Shown here: piece by piece, positions 15,108-23,731 of the stretch
Layout of the letters: each line of letters begins with the position of its first letter
How positions within the stretch are numbered: position 1 is the stretch's first letter
From: Candidatus Yaniella excrementavium
Lineage (GTDB): Bacteria; Actinomycetota; Actinomycetes; Actinomycetales; Micrococcaceae
Direction of reading: 5' to 3'
Assembly: GCA_019115865.1 (NCBI GenBank)
Contig: DXCT01000022.1
Coordinates: 1 to 45,908 of the forward strand
DNA: 45,908 nucleotides
The notes under the pieces: model-generated
Told to the model about the DNA's origin: nothing
Database searches by the model: none
What the model saw: only the letters and a program-made list of their open reading frames with translations
Position numbers and translations under genes: made by a program

Positions 15108-16939
15108 AAACATCGATCGCAACGGTGTGCCTCTCCGGCACGCTCGAAGAAAAAATGCGGGCCTGTGCCAGAGCAGGGTTCGACGGTATTGAGATATTCG
15201 AGCCCGATCTCATTGTCTCGCCGTCGTCACCAGCAGAAATCAAAGCGCTTGCCGACCGTCTCGCGCTGACGCTGGATCTCTACCAACCATTCCGTGATCT
15301 TGAAGGGGTCATCGAAGCACTCTTCACCGACAACTTGGCACGGTTGGAAGCAAAGTTCCAGCTCATGCAGGAACTTGGCATGGAGCTGATCCTGGTCCCG
15401 TCCAATGCGGGAACGGCCACCGTGAACGACGACCGGATCGTTGCCAATCAGCTGCACCGGGCCGCGGAATTAGCCGCAAAGTACAAGATGCGCATCGCCT
15501 ATGAAGCCCTGGCCTGGGGCAGATTCGTCAACACATACTGGCACAGTTGGCAACTCGTCAAACAAGCAAACCACCCGAACTTGGGGATCTGTTTGGATTC
15601 GTTCCATATTCTGTCGCGCCGCGATGACCCATCCCGGATTGTCGAAATTCCAGCCGAGAAGATCTTCTTTGTGCAGCTGGCCGATGCACCGGATCTGGGC
15701 ATGGATGTGCTGCCGTGGTCACGCCACCACCGTGTTTTCCCCGGAGAAGGAAGTTTCGACACCGTAAGCTTCATGGCGCATCTGACACAAGCCGGCTATA
15801 CAGGACCGCTGTCGTTAGAAATCTTTAACGACGTTTTCCGCGAAACGGATCCCGGTATCACAGCCGCCGACGGGCTGCGATCACTGCGCTGGATTCAACA
15901 AAGTGCCCGCGGCCAATTGCCCAAAGACACCCCGCAGCGTGACACGCTGACGGCCATGCCCAAAATCGATCCGGTCGAAACCATCGATCACCTTGAGATC
16001 AGCACAGATATCCCCGATGAACTCGGGGCGTTGCTTGGCACGCTAGGTTTTCGTTTCGTCGGGCAACACCGCCGAAAGGCCGCTCAGTTATTTGAAGCAG
16101 ACGACGTCAAAATCGTCGTCTCGCCAACAGCCTCTGGTGGAACCTATATCGCATCGGTGGCCGTGAAGGTAGTCGATAGTCGCGATGCACTTGCTCGGGC
16201 ACAAGCACTTGGTGCTCCTGGAATATCGCGACCGGTTACGGCCGAAGAGGTCCGAATCCCAGGCGTCTATGGTCCCGGTGGCATGCAGTTGTTCTTTGTC
16301 GACGAGCGCTCGGCAGGGTGGCCAACAGAATTCGGGGCGACCACTACGGCAGCCACGGACAACACGGTGGCACTGGATCACATCAATGTTCCGGAAGCTC
16401 GCGACCACTTCGGCGCATCGGTCCTTTTCACCTTGGCGACCCTGCGGCTCGAACCGTTAGCAGCCCAAAATGTTGCGTCCCCTCGGGGTTTGGTGCATTC
16501 TCAAGCTCTGGAATCGCCCGGTGGGGGTATCCGGTGGATCTTCAACCAGGTACCCAAGATCTATACCAACCGTGCGGGCGAACCGGTGAGGTACCCGGGC
16601 CACATCGCACTCCAAGTCAACGACCTAGAAGCCAGAGCTCAGACGGCCATTGAAAGAGGCTTGACCGTACTGCCGATCCCATCAAACTATTACGCGGATC
16701 TCCAAGCACGGTTTGGTCTTGACGAAGCAACGGTCACGCGTTGGCAATCGCTGGGCATACTGTACGACCGCAATGACGACGGCGAGTTCCTGCACCTCTA
16801 CACCGAGACGTTGGGTGGATTATTCATCGAGCTTGTCCAGCGCAAGGCAGCCTACCGCGACTATGGCCCCGGCAACGCCGCCGTGCGGTTAGCCGCCCAA
16901 GACCTGCACGAACAGCAACACCGAGTCTTCGGCAACTAA
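15104..16939 (+). CDS. quiC: 3-dehydroshikimate dehydratase, fused TIM-barrel/HPPD-like protein
   Basis: 611 aa. The N-terminal domain (1 to about 280) is a xylose-isomerase-like TIM barrel that dehydrates 3-dehydroshikimate to protocatechuate. The metal ligands expected from Pseudomonas QuiC1 fall at the same numbers: E134, D165, Q191 and E239, plus H168. The C-terminal half (about 290-611) is a double VOC fold resembling 4-hydroxyphenylpyruvate dioxygenase, with DHINVP, GHIALQVND and GLFIELVQRKAAYRDYGPGN. In this fusion class the second half is not known to act on hydroxyphenylpyruvate. The start overlaps the dehydrogenase stop by 4 nt. Annotation as a dioxygenase from the C-terminus alone would be wrong. 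Confidence 0.92.
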   Translation: MKTSIATVCLSGTLEEKMRACARAGFDGIEIFEPDLIVSPSSPAEIKALADRLALTLDLYQPFRDLEGVIEALFTDNLARLEAKFQLMQELGMELILVPSNAGTATVNDDRIVANQLHRAAELAAKYKMRIAYEALAWGRFVNTYWHSWQLVKQANHPNLGICLDSFHILSRRDDPSRIVEIPAEKIFFVQLADAPDLGMDVLPWSRHHRVFPGEGSFDTVSFMAHLTQAGYTGPLSLEIFNDVFRETDPGITAADGLRSLRWIQQSARGQLPKDTPQRDTLTAMPKIDPVETIDHLEISTDIPDELGALLGTLGFRFVGQHRRKAAQLFEADDVKIVVSPTASGGTYIASVAVKVVDSRDALARAQALGAPGISRPVTAEEVRIPGVYGPGGMQLFFVDERSAGWPTEFGATTTAATDNTVALDHINVPEARDHFGASVLFTLATLRLEPLAAQNVASPRGLVHSQALESPGGGIRWIFNQVPKIYTNRAGEPVRYPGHIALQVNDLEARAQTAIERGLTVLPIPSNYYADLQARFGLDEATVTRWQSLGILYDRNDDGEFLHLYTETLGGLFIELVQRKAAYRDYGPGNAAVRLAAQDLHEQQHRVFGN

Positions 16940-16981
16940 ATCCTTTTCGTAATCCAGAACTATTCATAAGGGGGCTGTGCC

Positions 16982-17539
16982 ATGGAGCACGCAGTCGAGC
17001 CTTTCGACATCATGGGGAAGCGACCGCGACCCAAAGCACTCAAAGCGTTACAGAAATTCGAGGAGTTTCTTGGCGCTGGACTGATCCTATTCATCCTGGT
17101 GTTAATCAGTGTCCAAGTCTTCCAGCGCTACCTACCGGTGGCCACATCACCATGGATCGGTGAGCTGTCACGCTATTGCCTCATGGCGCTGACCTTCCTG
17201 ATGGTCGGCTCCCTGGTTGGCCAGGGGCGGCATATCAGCATCGATGTCATTCTCAAGGTCGGCTCGAAGTCTTCACGCCGCCTGGTGATTATCGTTTCTT
17301 CCATCATTATCGCGATGTGCTGCGCGGCCTTCGCACAAGAGTCCTTTGCGCTGGTCACCGCTGATACGGAACAGACCCTGGCAATTACTGGGATTCCACT
17401 GTGGGTGCTCTATCTCGTGCCACTACTGGCATTCTCTTCGGCCACCCTGCAGGCGTTATTCAATATCGTCTACGCGCCAGAAGAGAATCTTACCCCGCTA
17501 GAAGAACCATCCGACGTTGAAGTGGAGGACCAGCTATGA
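16982..17539 (+). CDS. TRAP transporter small permease (DctQ family)
   Basis: 185 aa with four hydrophobic helices (about 28-50, 62-82, 100-122 and 140-160). The family pattern RYLPVATSPWIGELSRY is present, then GRHISIDV. DctQ subunits pair with the large DctM permease. A GGGGG-type ribosome site precedes the ATG by about 6 nt. The gene follows the dehydratase by 42 nt and overlaps dctM by 4 nt (ATGA), so it is part of the quinate/shikimate operon and the substrate is probably quinate, shikimate or dehydroshikimate (inference from context). Confidence 0.9.
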   Translation: MEHAVEPFDIMGKRPRPKALKALQKFEEFLGAGLILFILVLISVQVFQRYLPVATSPWIGELSRYCLMALTFLMVGSLVGQGRHISIDVILKVGSKSSRRLVIIVSSIIIAMCCAAFAQESFALVTADTEQTLAITGIPLWVLYLVPLLAFSSATLQALFNIVYAPEENLTPLEEPSDVEVEDQL

Positions 17540-18810
17540 GCCTGTTCATCCTCGCAGTTGCTATTGCGATACTGCTGATCATTCGGGTTCCCGTTGGTCT
17601 GGCCTTCTTGGGCCCATCACTGGTGTACATGTTAATGTCGGGCAACTCCCCGGGCTTTGCGATGCGAATCGCCGCAGAAGGTACCGCCAGTTTCCCATTA
17701 CTTGCGGTCCCGCTGTTTATTCTCTTGGGTACGCTGGCAAACTACGCGGGCATCGCCGATCGAATCTTCGACTTCGCACTGGCCCTACTGGGTCGGGTTC
17801 GCGGCAGCCTCGGCTACGTCAATGTCGCCTCCAGCGTTGGCTTCTCCTGGATGTCGGGGTCCGCACTGGCCGACTCTGCAGCACTTGGCAAAATCATGGT
17901 GCCGGCCATGCAAAAGACCGGCTATCAGCGCGACTTCTCAACCGGCCTGACCGCCTCGGCTGCGCTGATTTCTCCGATGATGCCACCCTCAATTCCCGCG
18001 GTCATTTTCGCCTCGGTAGCCACGGTTTCAACCGGCGCGCTCTTTGCCGCCTCCGTCTTACCGGCGTTAATCCTGGCAGCAGCCCTGCTGGTCACGGTCT
18101 ACCTCTACGTGCGCAAACACAGTGAACTCAAGAAATCCCCGCGCTCGGCCGCAGAAATTAAAGCCGCCTCACTGCGCGTCATCGGCCCGGTGCTGACCCC
18201 CGTCATCATCCTGGGCGGTATTCTCGGCGGGTTCTTCACCCCGACCGAAGCCGCCGCCATCGGCGTGGTCTATATCCTGGCCCTGGGTTTCATTTACCGT
18301 ACCCTCACCTTCAAGGGTGTACTCAATGCACTGCGCGAAACCGCCGTCACCACGGGATCGATCATGCTTATCATCGCTGCGGCATCCCTGTTGGGCTGGG
18401 TACTATCCCGCGAGCAGGTCCCGCAGAACCTCGCCGATTTCATGACCTCGAATATCTCCAGTCCGGTGTTGTTCTTATTAGCGGTCAACCTGCTGCTGAT
18501 TATCCTGGGAGCCTTCATCGACGCGACCGCGGTCATTTTGATTACGGTACCCGTGTTATTACCGATCGCTGTGGAATTCGGCGTGGACCCGGTCCACTTC
18601 GGCGTCATCATGATTTTGAACTTGATGATTGGTCTGCTCACGCCACCGGTTGGCAGCGTACTGTTCGTTATGAGCTCCGTGTTGCGCACCCCCGTTGAAA
18701 CCGTATTCAAGGGCGTCGCACCATTTTTGCTCCCTATGCTCCTGGTGCTGCTGCTGTTGACCTTCTTCCCTGCTATCGTCACCTTCGTTCCGAATCTGCT
18801 TGGATTCTGA
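17536..18810 (+). CDS. TRAP transporter large permease (DctM family)
   Basis: 424 aa, about 12 hydrophobic segments. Typical DctM stretches are visible: FPLLAVPLFILLGTLAN, GSALADSAALGKIMVPAM, ASAALISPMMPPSIPAVIF, GGFFTPTEAAAIGVVY and LLTPPVGSVLFV. This subunit carries the sodium-coupled substrate path of TRAP transporters. It overlaps the small permease by 4 nt and is followed after 15 nt by the binding protein, the usual three-component arrangement. Confidence 0.93.
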   Translation: MSLFILAVAIAILLIIRVPVGLAFLGPSLVYMLMSGNSPGFAMRIAAEGTASFPLLAVPLFILLGTLANYAGIADRIFDFALALLGRVRGSLGYVNVASSVGFSWMSGSALADSAALGKIMVPAMQKTGYQRDFSTGLTASAALISPMMPPSIPAVIFASVATVSTGALFAASVLPALILAAALLVTVYLYVRKHSELKKSPRSAAEIKAASLRVIGPVLTPVIILGGILGGFFTPTEAAAIGVVYILALGFIYRTLTFKGVLNALRETAVTTGSIMLIIAAASLLGWVLSREQVPQNLADFMTSNISSPVLFLLAVNLLLIILGAFIDATAVILITVPVLLPIAVEFGVDPVHFGVIMILNLMIGLLTPPVGSVLFVMSSVLRTPVETVFKGVAPFLLPMLLVLLLLTFFPAIVTFVPNLLGF

Positions 18811-18825
18811 GAGGCGGAAATTATT

Positions 18826-19839
18826 ATGAAGTATCAAAAAAGTTGGGGAGCATTCGCAGCAGGCACCGTCCTGGCCGGCGCCACACTGGTTGGTATGCCG
18901 TCTCTGCACAATTTCGCAACACAGGGCTCCGAACAGTTGTCGTTTGCCAACTCCTACACGCTGAATCACCCGCATAACGCTTGCGGGACCGCGCTTGTGC
19001 AGCAGGATATGAACGACGCCGACGTACAGATTGATACCTATCCGTCATCGCAACTTGGTGGTGACACGGATCGGTTCACCTCGATGATGAACGGCGATAT
19101 CGACCTTGATCTGCAGGGCAGTTCAGCGCTGGCCTCGGTGCATGAACCAATCGGCGTGCTCGACATGGCCTACGTTTTTGATGACGCCGACCACCTGTTC
19201 CGTTGGTTCGATAGCGATGCCTCCGATGAGGTTATCAGCTCGTTTGAAAACGAAACCGGTGTCAAGGTACTGGATGTTTGGTACCAGGGAGACCGCACCT
19301 TCTCGGCCAACGCACCCATTCGAAAACCGTCGGATCTCGAGGGACTACGGCTGCGGTACCCGGACTCACCGGCTCACCTGATGTCAGCAGATGCGATGGG
19401 TGTTGAACCGGTGGCCGTTGCGGTCGAAGAAGTCTACATGGCCCTGCAACAGGGTATCGCCGACGGTCAAGAAAACCCGATCGCCTACACCGCCCAAAAC
19501 AGTCTCGATGAAGTCGTCGACTACGTGAGCTTGTCACGGCACGCCGTTGGAAGCCAGCTGGTGATCGTGGCCGATGAAACTTGGGACCGACTCTCCGCCG
19601 ACCAACAGCAAGAGCTACAGGCCTCAGTATCAGCAACACGCAGTGAAAACCGAGCGTGCGCCGAAGCCGAGGAAGACGAAGTGCTCACTCGTTGGGCAGA
19701 ACAGGGTTCGCCAACCGTCATCGAGGATGTCGATCGCCAGGCTTTCCGCGATAAGGCCCTGAAACACCTCGAGACGAACCTCAGTGACGGCGAACTTGAG
19801 ACACTGCGCAGCATTCGTTCCGTGGCTGATGAGGACTAA
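18826..19839 (+). CDS. TRAP transporter substrate-binding protein (DctP family)
   Basis: 337 aa. After an N-terminal hydrophobic segment (about 8-24) the protein has the DctP features: YPSSQLGGDTDRFTSMMNGDID, GVLDMAYVFDD and KPSDLEGLRLRYPDSP. The last of these includes the conserved substrate-binding Arg. QQGIADGQENPI follows. GAGGCGGA precedes the ATG. An oddity is that there is no lipobox: the first Cys is residue 53, inside the mature domain, whereas binding proteins of Gram-positive bacteria are usually lipid-anchored. The protein may stay tethered by an uncleaved signal anchor or be released. It is the last gene of the quinate/shikimate operon and ends 13 nt from the convergent siderophore operon, with no visible terminator between. 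Confidence 0.88.
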   Translation: MKYQKSWGAFAAGTVLAGATLVGMPSLHNFATQGSEQLSFANSYTLNHPHNACGTALVQQDMNDADVQIDTYPSSQLGGDTDRFTSMMNGDIDLDLQGSSALASVHEPIGVLDMAYVFDDADHLFRWFDSDASDEVISSFENETGVKVLDVWYQGDRTFSANAPIRKPSDLEGLRLRYPDSPAHLMSADAMGVEPVAVAVEEVYMALQQGIADGQENPIAYTAQNSLDEVVDYVSLSRHAVGSQLVIVADETWDRLSADQQQELQASVSATRSENRACAEAEEDEVLTRWAEQGSPTVIEDVDRQAFRDKALKHLETNLSDGELETLRSIRSVADED

Positions 19840-19852
19840 CCAGTGTGAAGTA

Positions 19853-20629
19853 CTAGTCGGCGACGGGTACGACCATCGGTGTCCCGCTCCACGGATCGGA
19901 TCCGATCATGGACTCCATCCCGAAAACGTCGGTGATCAGCTGCGTGGTGAGTACCTGATGGGGTGCCCCCTGGGCAACAATGGCACCACGATGCATCACC
20001 ACCAGCTCATCGGCGTACCGGGCGGCCTGATTCAGGTCGTGCAGCACCGCCAACACGGTGCGACCATTCGCGGTGATCTTCCGGCACAGTCGCAACACGT
20101 CGATTTGGTGCGAGATGTCCAGAAATGACGTCGGTTCATCCAGTAAAACGTATTGGGTTTGTTGCGCCAGCACCATGGCCAGCCAGGCGCGTTGCCGTTG
20201 CCCGCCGGAGAGTTCATCGATCGAAAAGTCAGCAAACGCCGTCATACCGGTATCTTCCAGCGCCTGTGCGATGGCTGCCGGATCATCGGCAGACCACTGT
20301 TTGAGTGGCCGGTGATACGGGTAACGCCCGCGGGCCACCAGCCCTCGAACCGTGACGCCATCCGGGACCACGGGATGCTGCGGCAGCAGCGCGATGCGTT
20401 GGGCGAGCAGTTTGGGTTTAAGCTTATGCAACGGTTTGCCATCAAGCTGCACCATATCCGCCTTGACGGCGAGCACTCGCGATAACGATTTCACCAGGGT
20501 CGATTTGCCGCAACCATTGGGACCAATGACGGCGGTGAATCGACCCTGTGGCACAGTGAAGTCCAGCTGGGACAACACCGGATCGGCGCCGTAGCCCACG
20601 CTAAGTTGTGTGGCGGTCAGTCCGGTCAT
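19853..20629 (-). CDS. Siderophore ABC transporter ATP-binding protein (FepC/FecE type)
   Basis: 258 aa. Walker A GPNGCGKSTLVKSL (about 35-48), Q-loop LLPQHPV, signature LSGGQRQRAW and Walker B YVLLDEPTSFLD, followed by the H-loop HDLNQAARYAD. This set is typical of iron-siderophore/B12 importer ATPases. The ATG overlaps the upstream permease stop by 4 nt. It is the last gene of the five-gene iron operon. Confidence 0.92.
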   Translation of the reverse strand: MTGLTATQLSVGYGADPVLSQLDFTVPQGRFTAVIGPNGCGKSTLVKSLSRVLAVKADMVQLDGKPLHKLKPKLLAQRIALLPQHPVVPDGVTVRGLVARGRYPYHRPLKQWSADDPAAIAQALEDTGMTAFADFSIDELSGGQRQRAWLAMVLAQQTQYVLLDEPTSFLDISHQIDVLRLCRKITANGRTVLAVLHDLNQAARYADELVVMHRGAIVAQGAPHQVLTTQLITDVFGMESMIGSDPWSGTPMVVPVAD

Positions 20630-21654
20630 GATTGTCCTTTCCTAAATTCAGTCAGCAGCAGGTAGCCCAAAAACACTCCACCAAAACCCGCGGTAATGAT
20701 ACCGACCGGCAGATCCTCGACAATTGAAAGCTGCTGCACTGCCAAATCAGCCAGTACCATCAGCAACGCGCCGGTCAGGGCACTGCCCACCAGATTGGGG
20801 CCGGAAGTTCGCGTGAGCAGACGTGCTACGTGGGGGCTCATCAGCGCAACGAACGCGATGGGGCCTGCCACTGCAACAGCCATCGCGGCCAACACGACGG
20901 AAACAAGAATCGCCTGGGTGCGCGTTGCGCTAGCCTTACCACCCAGCGACGTCGTCAGTTCATCGCCCAGTTCCATCAGCTGTAATCGGGGCGACAACCA
21001 CAGGATCACGGGGAAGGCCAGTACCAGGGTGACGGCGATGAGTCCTGCCTGGCCCAGATCACGAGAATTCAGGCTGCCCACCAGATAGGCCGCCAGGCGG
21101 CTGGCTTCATCCCGCAGCGTTGCTGTGACGACAAATTGCGTGACGGCGGTGGCGATGGCCGCAACCGCGATACCCGAAATAATGACTTTCGACGTCGACG
21201 ACAACCCACTGCCCGTCGACAACATGACCACACCGATCGCCATGCCGGCCCCGGCCAGCGCACCAACGGGTGTCGGAATCGCCCACGGCAACAGCGACGC
21301 GACAGCGACCCCGGCTCCGGCGCCTGCCGCCAGCCCCAGCACATCCGGGCTCCCCAACGGATTGCGCGTCACGTTTTGGAACAGTGCACCGGAAAGCCCG
21401 AAGGCAGCACCGGCCATGATGGCGATCAGTACCCTGGGACCCCGCACGCGTTGGAACACAAATTCGGTTGTGGCACTGGCTTGGCCGCTCAGCAGGTCAA
21501 TGAAATCTGCTGGGCTCAGTCCGAGTTTGCCAAGCATTAACGTTGCGACCGCCAGCGATAGGACCGCCATCGTCATCGCCAACCAAATCAGCACGCTTCG
21601 ACGCCGGTAGCTCATAGCAATGTGCTCGCCCACGTGAAACATCTTGACGGTCAT
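20626..21654 (-). CDS. FecCD-family siderophore permease (second subunit)
   Basis: 342 aa as called, about 10 hydrophobic segments. FecCD features: RGPRVLIAIMAGAAFGLSGA, TRNPLGSPDVLGLAAGAG, GDELTTSLGGKA and GPIAFVALMSPHVARLL. The ATG at 21654 overlaps the preceding stop (ATGA). An alternative ATG at 21615 (MSYRRRS) would give 329 aa, nearer the family's usual N-terminus. It works as a heterodimer with the next permease upstream. Confidence 0.9.
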   Translation of the reverse strand: MTVKMFHVGEHIAMSYRRRSVLIWLAMTMAVLSLAVATLMLGKLGLSPADFIDLLSGQASATTEFVFQRVRGPRVLIAIMAGAAFGLSGALFQNVTRNPLGSPDVLGLAAGAGAGVAVASLLPWAIPTPVGALAGAGMAIGVVMLSTGSGLSSTSKVIISGIAVAAIATAVTQFVVTATLRDEASRLAAYLVGSLNSRDLGQAGLIAVTLVLAFPVILWLSPRLQLMELGDELTTSLGGKASATRTQAILVSVVLAAMAVAVAGPIAFVALMSPHVARLLTRTSGPNLVGSALTGALLMVLADLAVQQLSIVEDLPVGIITAGFGGVFLGYLLLTEFRKGQS

Positions 21655-22631
21655 TTCATCACCGCCCCGCGGCGCACGGCGGCCAGTAAGAAGGGCGCAC
21701 CAATAAATGCGGTGACGATCCCGACCATCAACTCCTGGGGTCGAATGATCACGCGCGCCAAAATGTCTGCGGCGACCAACGCCAAAGCTCCTGCAATGAC
21801 GGCGGCCGGGATACGCCAGCGGAAGTCCTCACCGAATATGGCCCGGATGATGTGCGGTACGGCCAATCCAATAAAACTGATCGGTCCGGCGATTGCGGTA
21901 GCCACCGCGGCTAACAAGGCGGCGGCAATAATGCCCAGCAGCCGGGTTTGTCCGACCCGAAAGCCCAGCGAGATCGCCGTTTCATCCCCGAGCGCCAGCG
22001 CGTTCAGGCCCCGCCCAATACCAAAGGCCAGCACGACGCCAATCACCAGCGGCACCGCAACCTGGGTCAGCTGCGTTAATTCGACGCCGGCCAGTGAGCC
22101 GACCATCCAGTACCGGTAGGAATCAAACACCGTAGGCTTCAGCAGCACCATGGCGTTGATATAGGCGTACAGCACCGCTGAGATCACAGCCCCAGCAAGA
22201 ATCAACGGCACAATACCGCGCGCCGAGGAGCGCCCACCCAGCGCCAAGACAAGCAGCACCGCAAGCACCGCCCCGATGAGCGCAAAAAACATTGTCGACG
22301 TCGCCCCGAGGGCCCCCAACAGGGCGGTTCCGGTAACCACCGCGGCAGAAGCACCGACCCCGATACCCAGAATGCCCGGCTCCCCCAACGGGTTGCGAGT
22401 AATCCCTTGGATCAGGGTGCCCGACACCGCCAATCCGGCGCCGACGATCGCCCCCATCACGGTGCGCGGGATGCGTGAATCCACCACACTGGTCAGATAT
22501 GCATCACCGCTCGACGACAGCGCGGCCACGACATCGGAAACACCGTTGGGCCGACTGCCCAGGAATAAGCTGGTCAGACAGGTCGCCGCCAGGACAAACA
22601 CCAGTGCGGCCAGGATGATGGCTCGGCGCAT
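21651..22631 (-). CDS. FecCD-family siderophore permease (first subunit)
   Basis: 326 aa, about 10 hydrophobic segments, with SRIPRTVMGAIVGAGLAVSG, TRNPLGEPGILGIGVGAS, GDETAISLGFRVGQTR and GPISFIGLAVPHIIR, the family hallmarks. I chose the ATG at 22631, 7 nt after the stop of the binding-protein gene. The frame could open at a TTG at 22673, but that has no ribosome site. It forms a pair with the permease at 20626-21654. Confidence 0.9.
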   Translation of the reverse strand: MRRAIILAALVFVLAATCLTSLFLGSRPNGVSDVVAALSSSGDAYLTSVVDSRIPRTVMGAIVGAGLAVSGTLIQGITRNPLGEPGILGIGVGASAAVVTGTALLGALGATSTMFFALIGAVLAVLLVLALGGRSSARGIVPLILAGAVISAVLYAYINAMVLLKPTVFDSYRYWMVGSLAGVELTQLTQVAVPLVIGVVLAFGIGRGLNALALGDETAISLGFRVGQTRLLGIIAAALLAAVATAIAGPISFIGLAVPHIIRAIFGEDFRWRIPAAVIAGALALVAADILARVIIRPQELMVGIVTAFIGAPFLLAAVRRGAVMK

Positions 22632-22638
22632 GACGGTG

Positions 22639-23688
22639 TTAGTTTTGCTCCGCGTTTTCGATAGCTTCATCAATCATGGGTTGATACCGTTCTAACGTCC
22701 ACGGAACGGTGAGCGGGTTGATCATCGACGACGCCGTCACAAACGCTTGATCTTCGGAAGCCACTACGGCGTCATGTTCTACCGCCGGAATACTTGCATA
22801 GAGGTCTTGGGCTTCGGTTTCTTCACGGTTGGCTTCGTCCATATAGAACGTGAAGATCAGATCTGAATCCGCCAGCTTATCGGCATTCTCCAAACCGATC
22901 AGTGCCGACTGGGTGCCCGGTTCATCATAGTCAGCTCGCAATTCTTCGACCACCGGATCCGGTGTCAATCCCAGTGCCGAAACCATGGCCACGCGCTGCT
23001 CCTCGGGATAGAACACGCCCAGTGTGCCCGGACCGGTGTTGTAAATATAGGAGAACGTAACGTCTTCGTAGTCCTCATTCCGCGCCTGTTCGAATTGGGA
23101 TTCGATGTCATCGATCAAGCCCTGGGCGTCTTCTTCCTGCCCCATAGCTTCACCGATCATTTCGATTTGCTGGTCCCATTCGATCGTCCACGGCTGCTCC
23201 GGATACGCGACGGTCGGTGCAATGTCTGAGAGCAGGTCATACTGTTCTTGCGTCACACCCGACCACGGCGCCAAAATGAGATCCGGTTCCAATTCCAAAA
23301 TGGCCTCGATATCGAGTTCGGTCGCCCCGGTGAAGAGTTCTGGCAGCTCATCGCCACGTTCGGTGACTTCCTCCTCGATCCATGGCAGATACCCTGAATC
23401 ATCGGCGCCCCAAGTGTATTCTTCCATGCCCACCGGGGTGGTGCCCAGTGCGATCGCGGTTTCGGTCGACCCCTGCCCCAGGGTCACGATGCGTTCTGGT
23501 TCCTCTTCGATCGTTGCTGTTCCTAGCGCGCTGTCGATCGTCACCGGTTCCCAATCGCCATTACCCGACGAAGCGTTTTCGGCGTCGTTATCACTGGAGC
23601 AGGCACTCAACGCTAGGCTCGCGGTAAAGACAATGGCCAGCGCACTACGCCAGTGCCGATGCTGCCGTGTTGTCGTGGAAGTTGTCAT
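22639..23688 (-). CDS. Iron-siderophore binding lipoprotein (FepB/FhuD-like)
   Basis: 349 aa. The signal peptide has lipobox LSAC with the lipidated Cys at residue 30, followed by an acidic Ser/Asn linker. The body has the PF01497-type pattern: PERIVTLGQGSTETAIALG, ELDIEAILELEPDLILAPW and a C-terminal PWTLERYQPMIDEAI. The ATG at 23688 has AAGGAG upstream; the frame stays open to 24060 but that part overlaps the neighbouring gene and lacks a signal peptide. It delivers ferric siderophore to the FecCD/FepC transporter. Confidence 0.92.
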   Translation of the reverse strand: MTTSTTTRQHRHWRSALAIVFTASLALSACSSDNDAENASSGNGDWEPVTIDSALGTATIEEEPERIVTLGQGSTETAIALGTTPVGMEEYTWGADDSGYLPWIEEEVTERGDELPELFTGATELDIEAILELEPDLILAPWSGVTQEQYDLLSDIAPTVAYPEQPWTIEWDQQIEMIGEAMGQEEDAQGLIDDIESQFEQARNEDYEDVTFSYIYNTGPGTLGVFYPEEQRVAMVSALGLTPDPVVEELRADYDEPGTQSALIGLENADKLADSDLIFTFYMDEANREETEAQDLYASIPAVEHDAVVASEDQAFVTASSMINPLTVPWTLERYQPMIDEAIENAEQN

Positions 23689-23731
23689 AATTCTCCTTGA
23701 GAGGTAAAAAACACTTGAAAGCGGCCGCTGG

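Noticed and set aside
15104-16939. Annotation as 4-hydroxyphenylpyruvate dioxygenase
   Set aside because: Only the C-terminal half resembles HPPD. The N-terminal TIM barrel with E134/D165/Q191/E239 and the operon context fit 3-dehydroshikimate dehydratase.
21125-21610. 161-codon plus-strand frame in the siderophore permease gene
   Set aside because: Antisense shadow rich in Thr, Ala and Pro, no start signal, opposite a well-supported FecCD gene.
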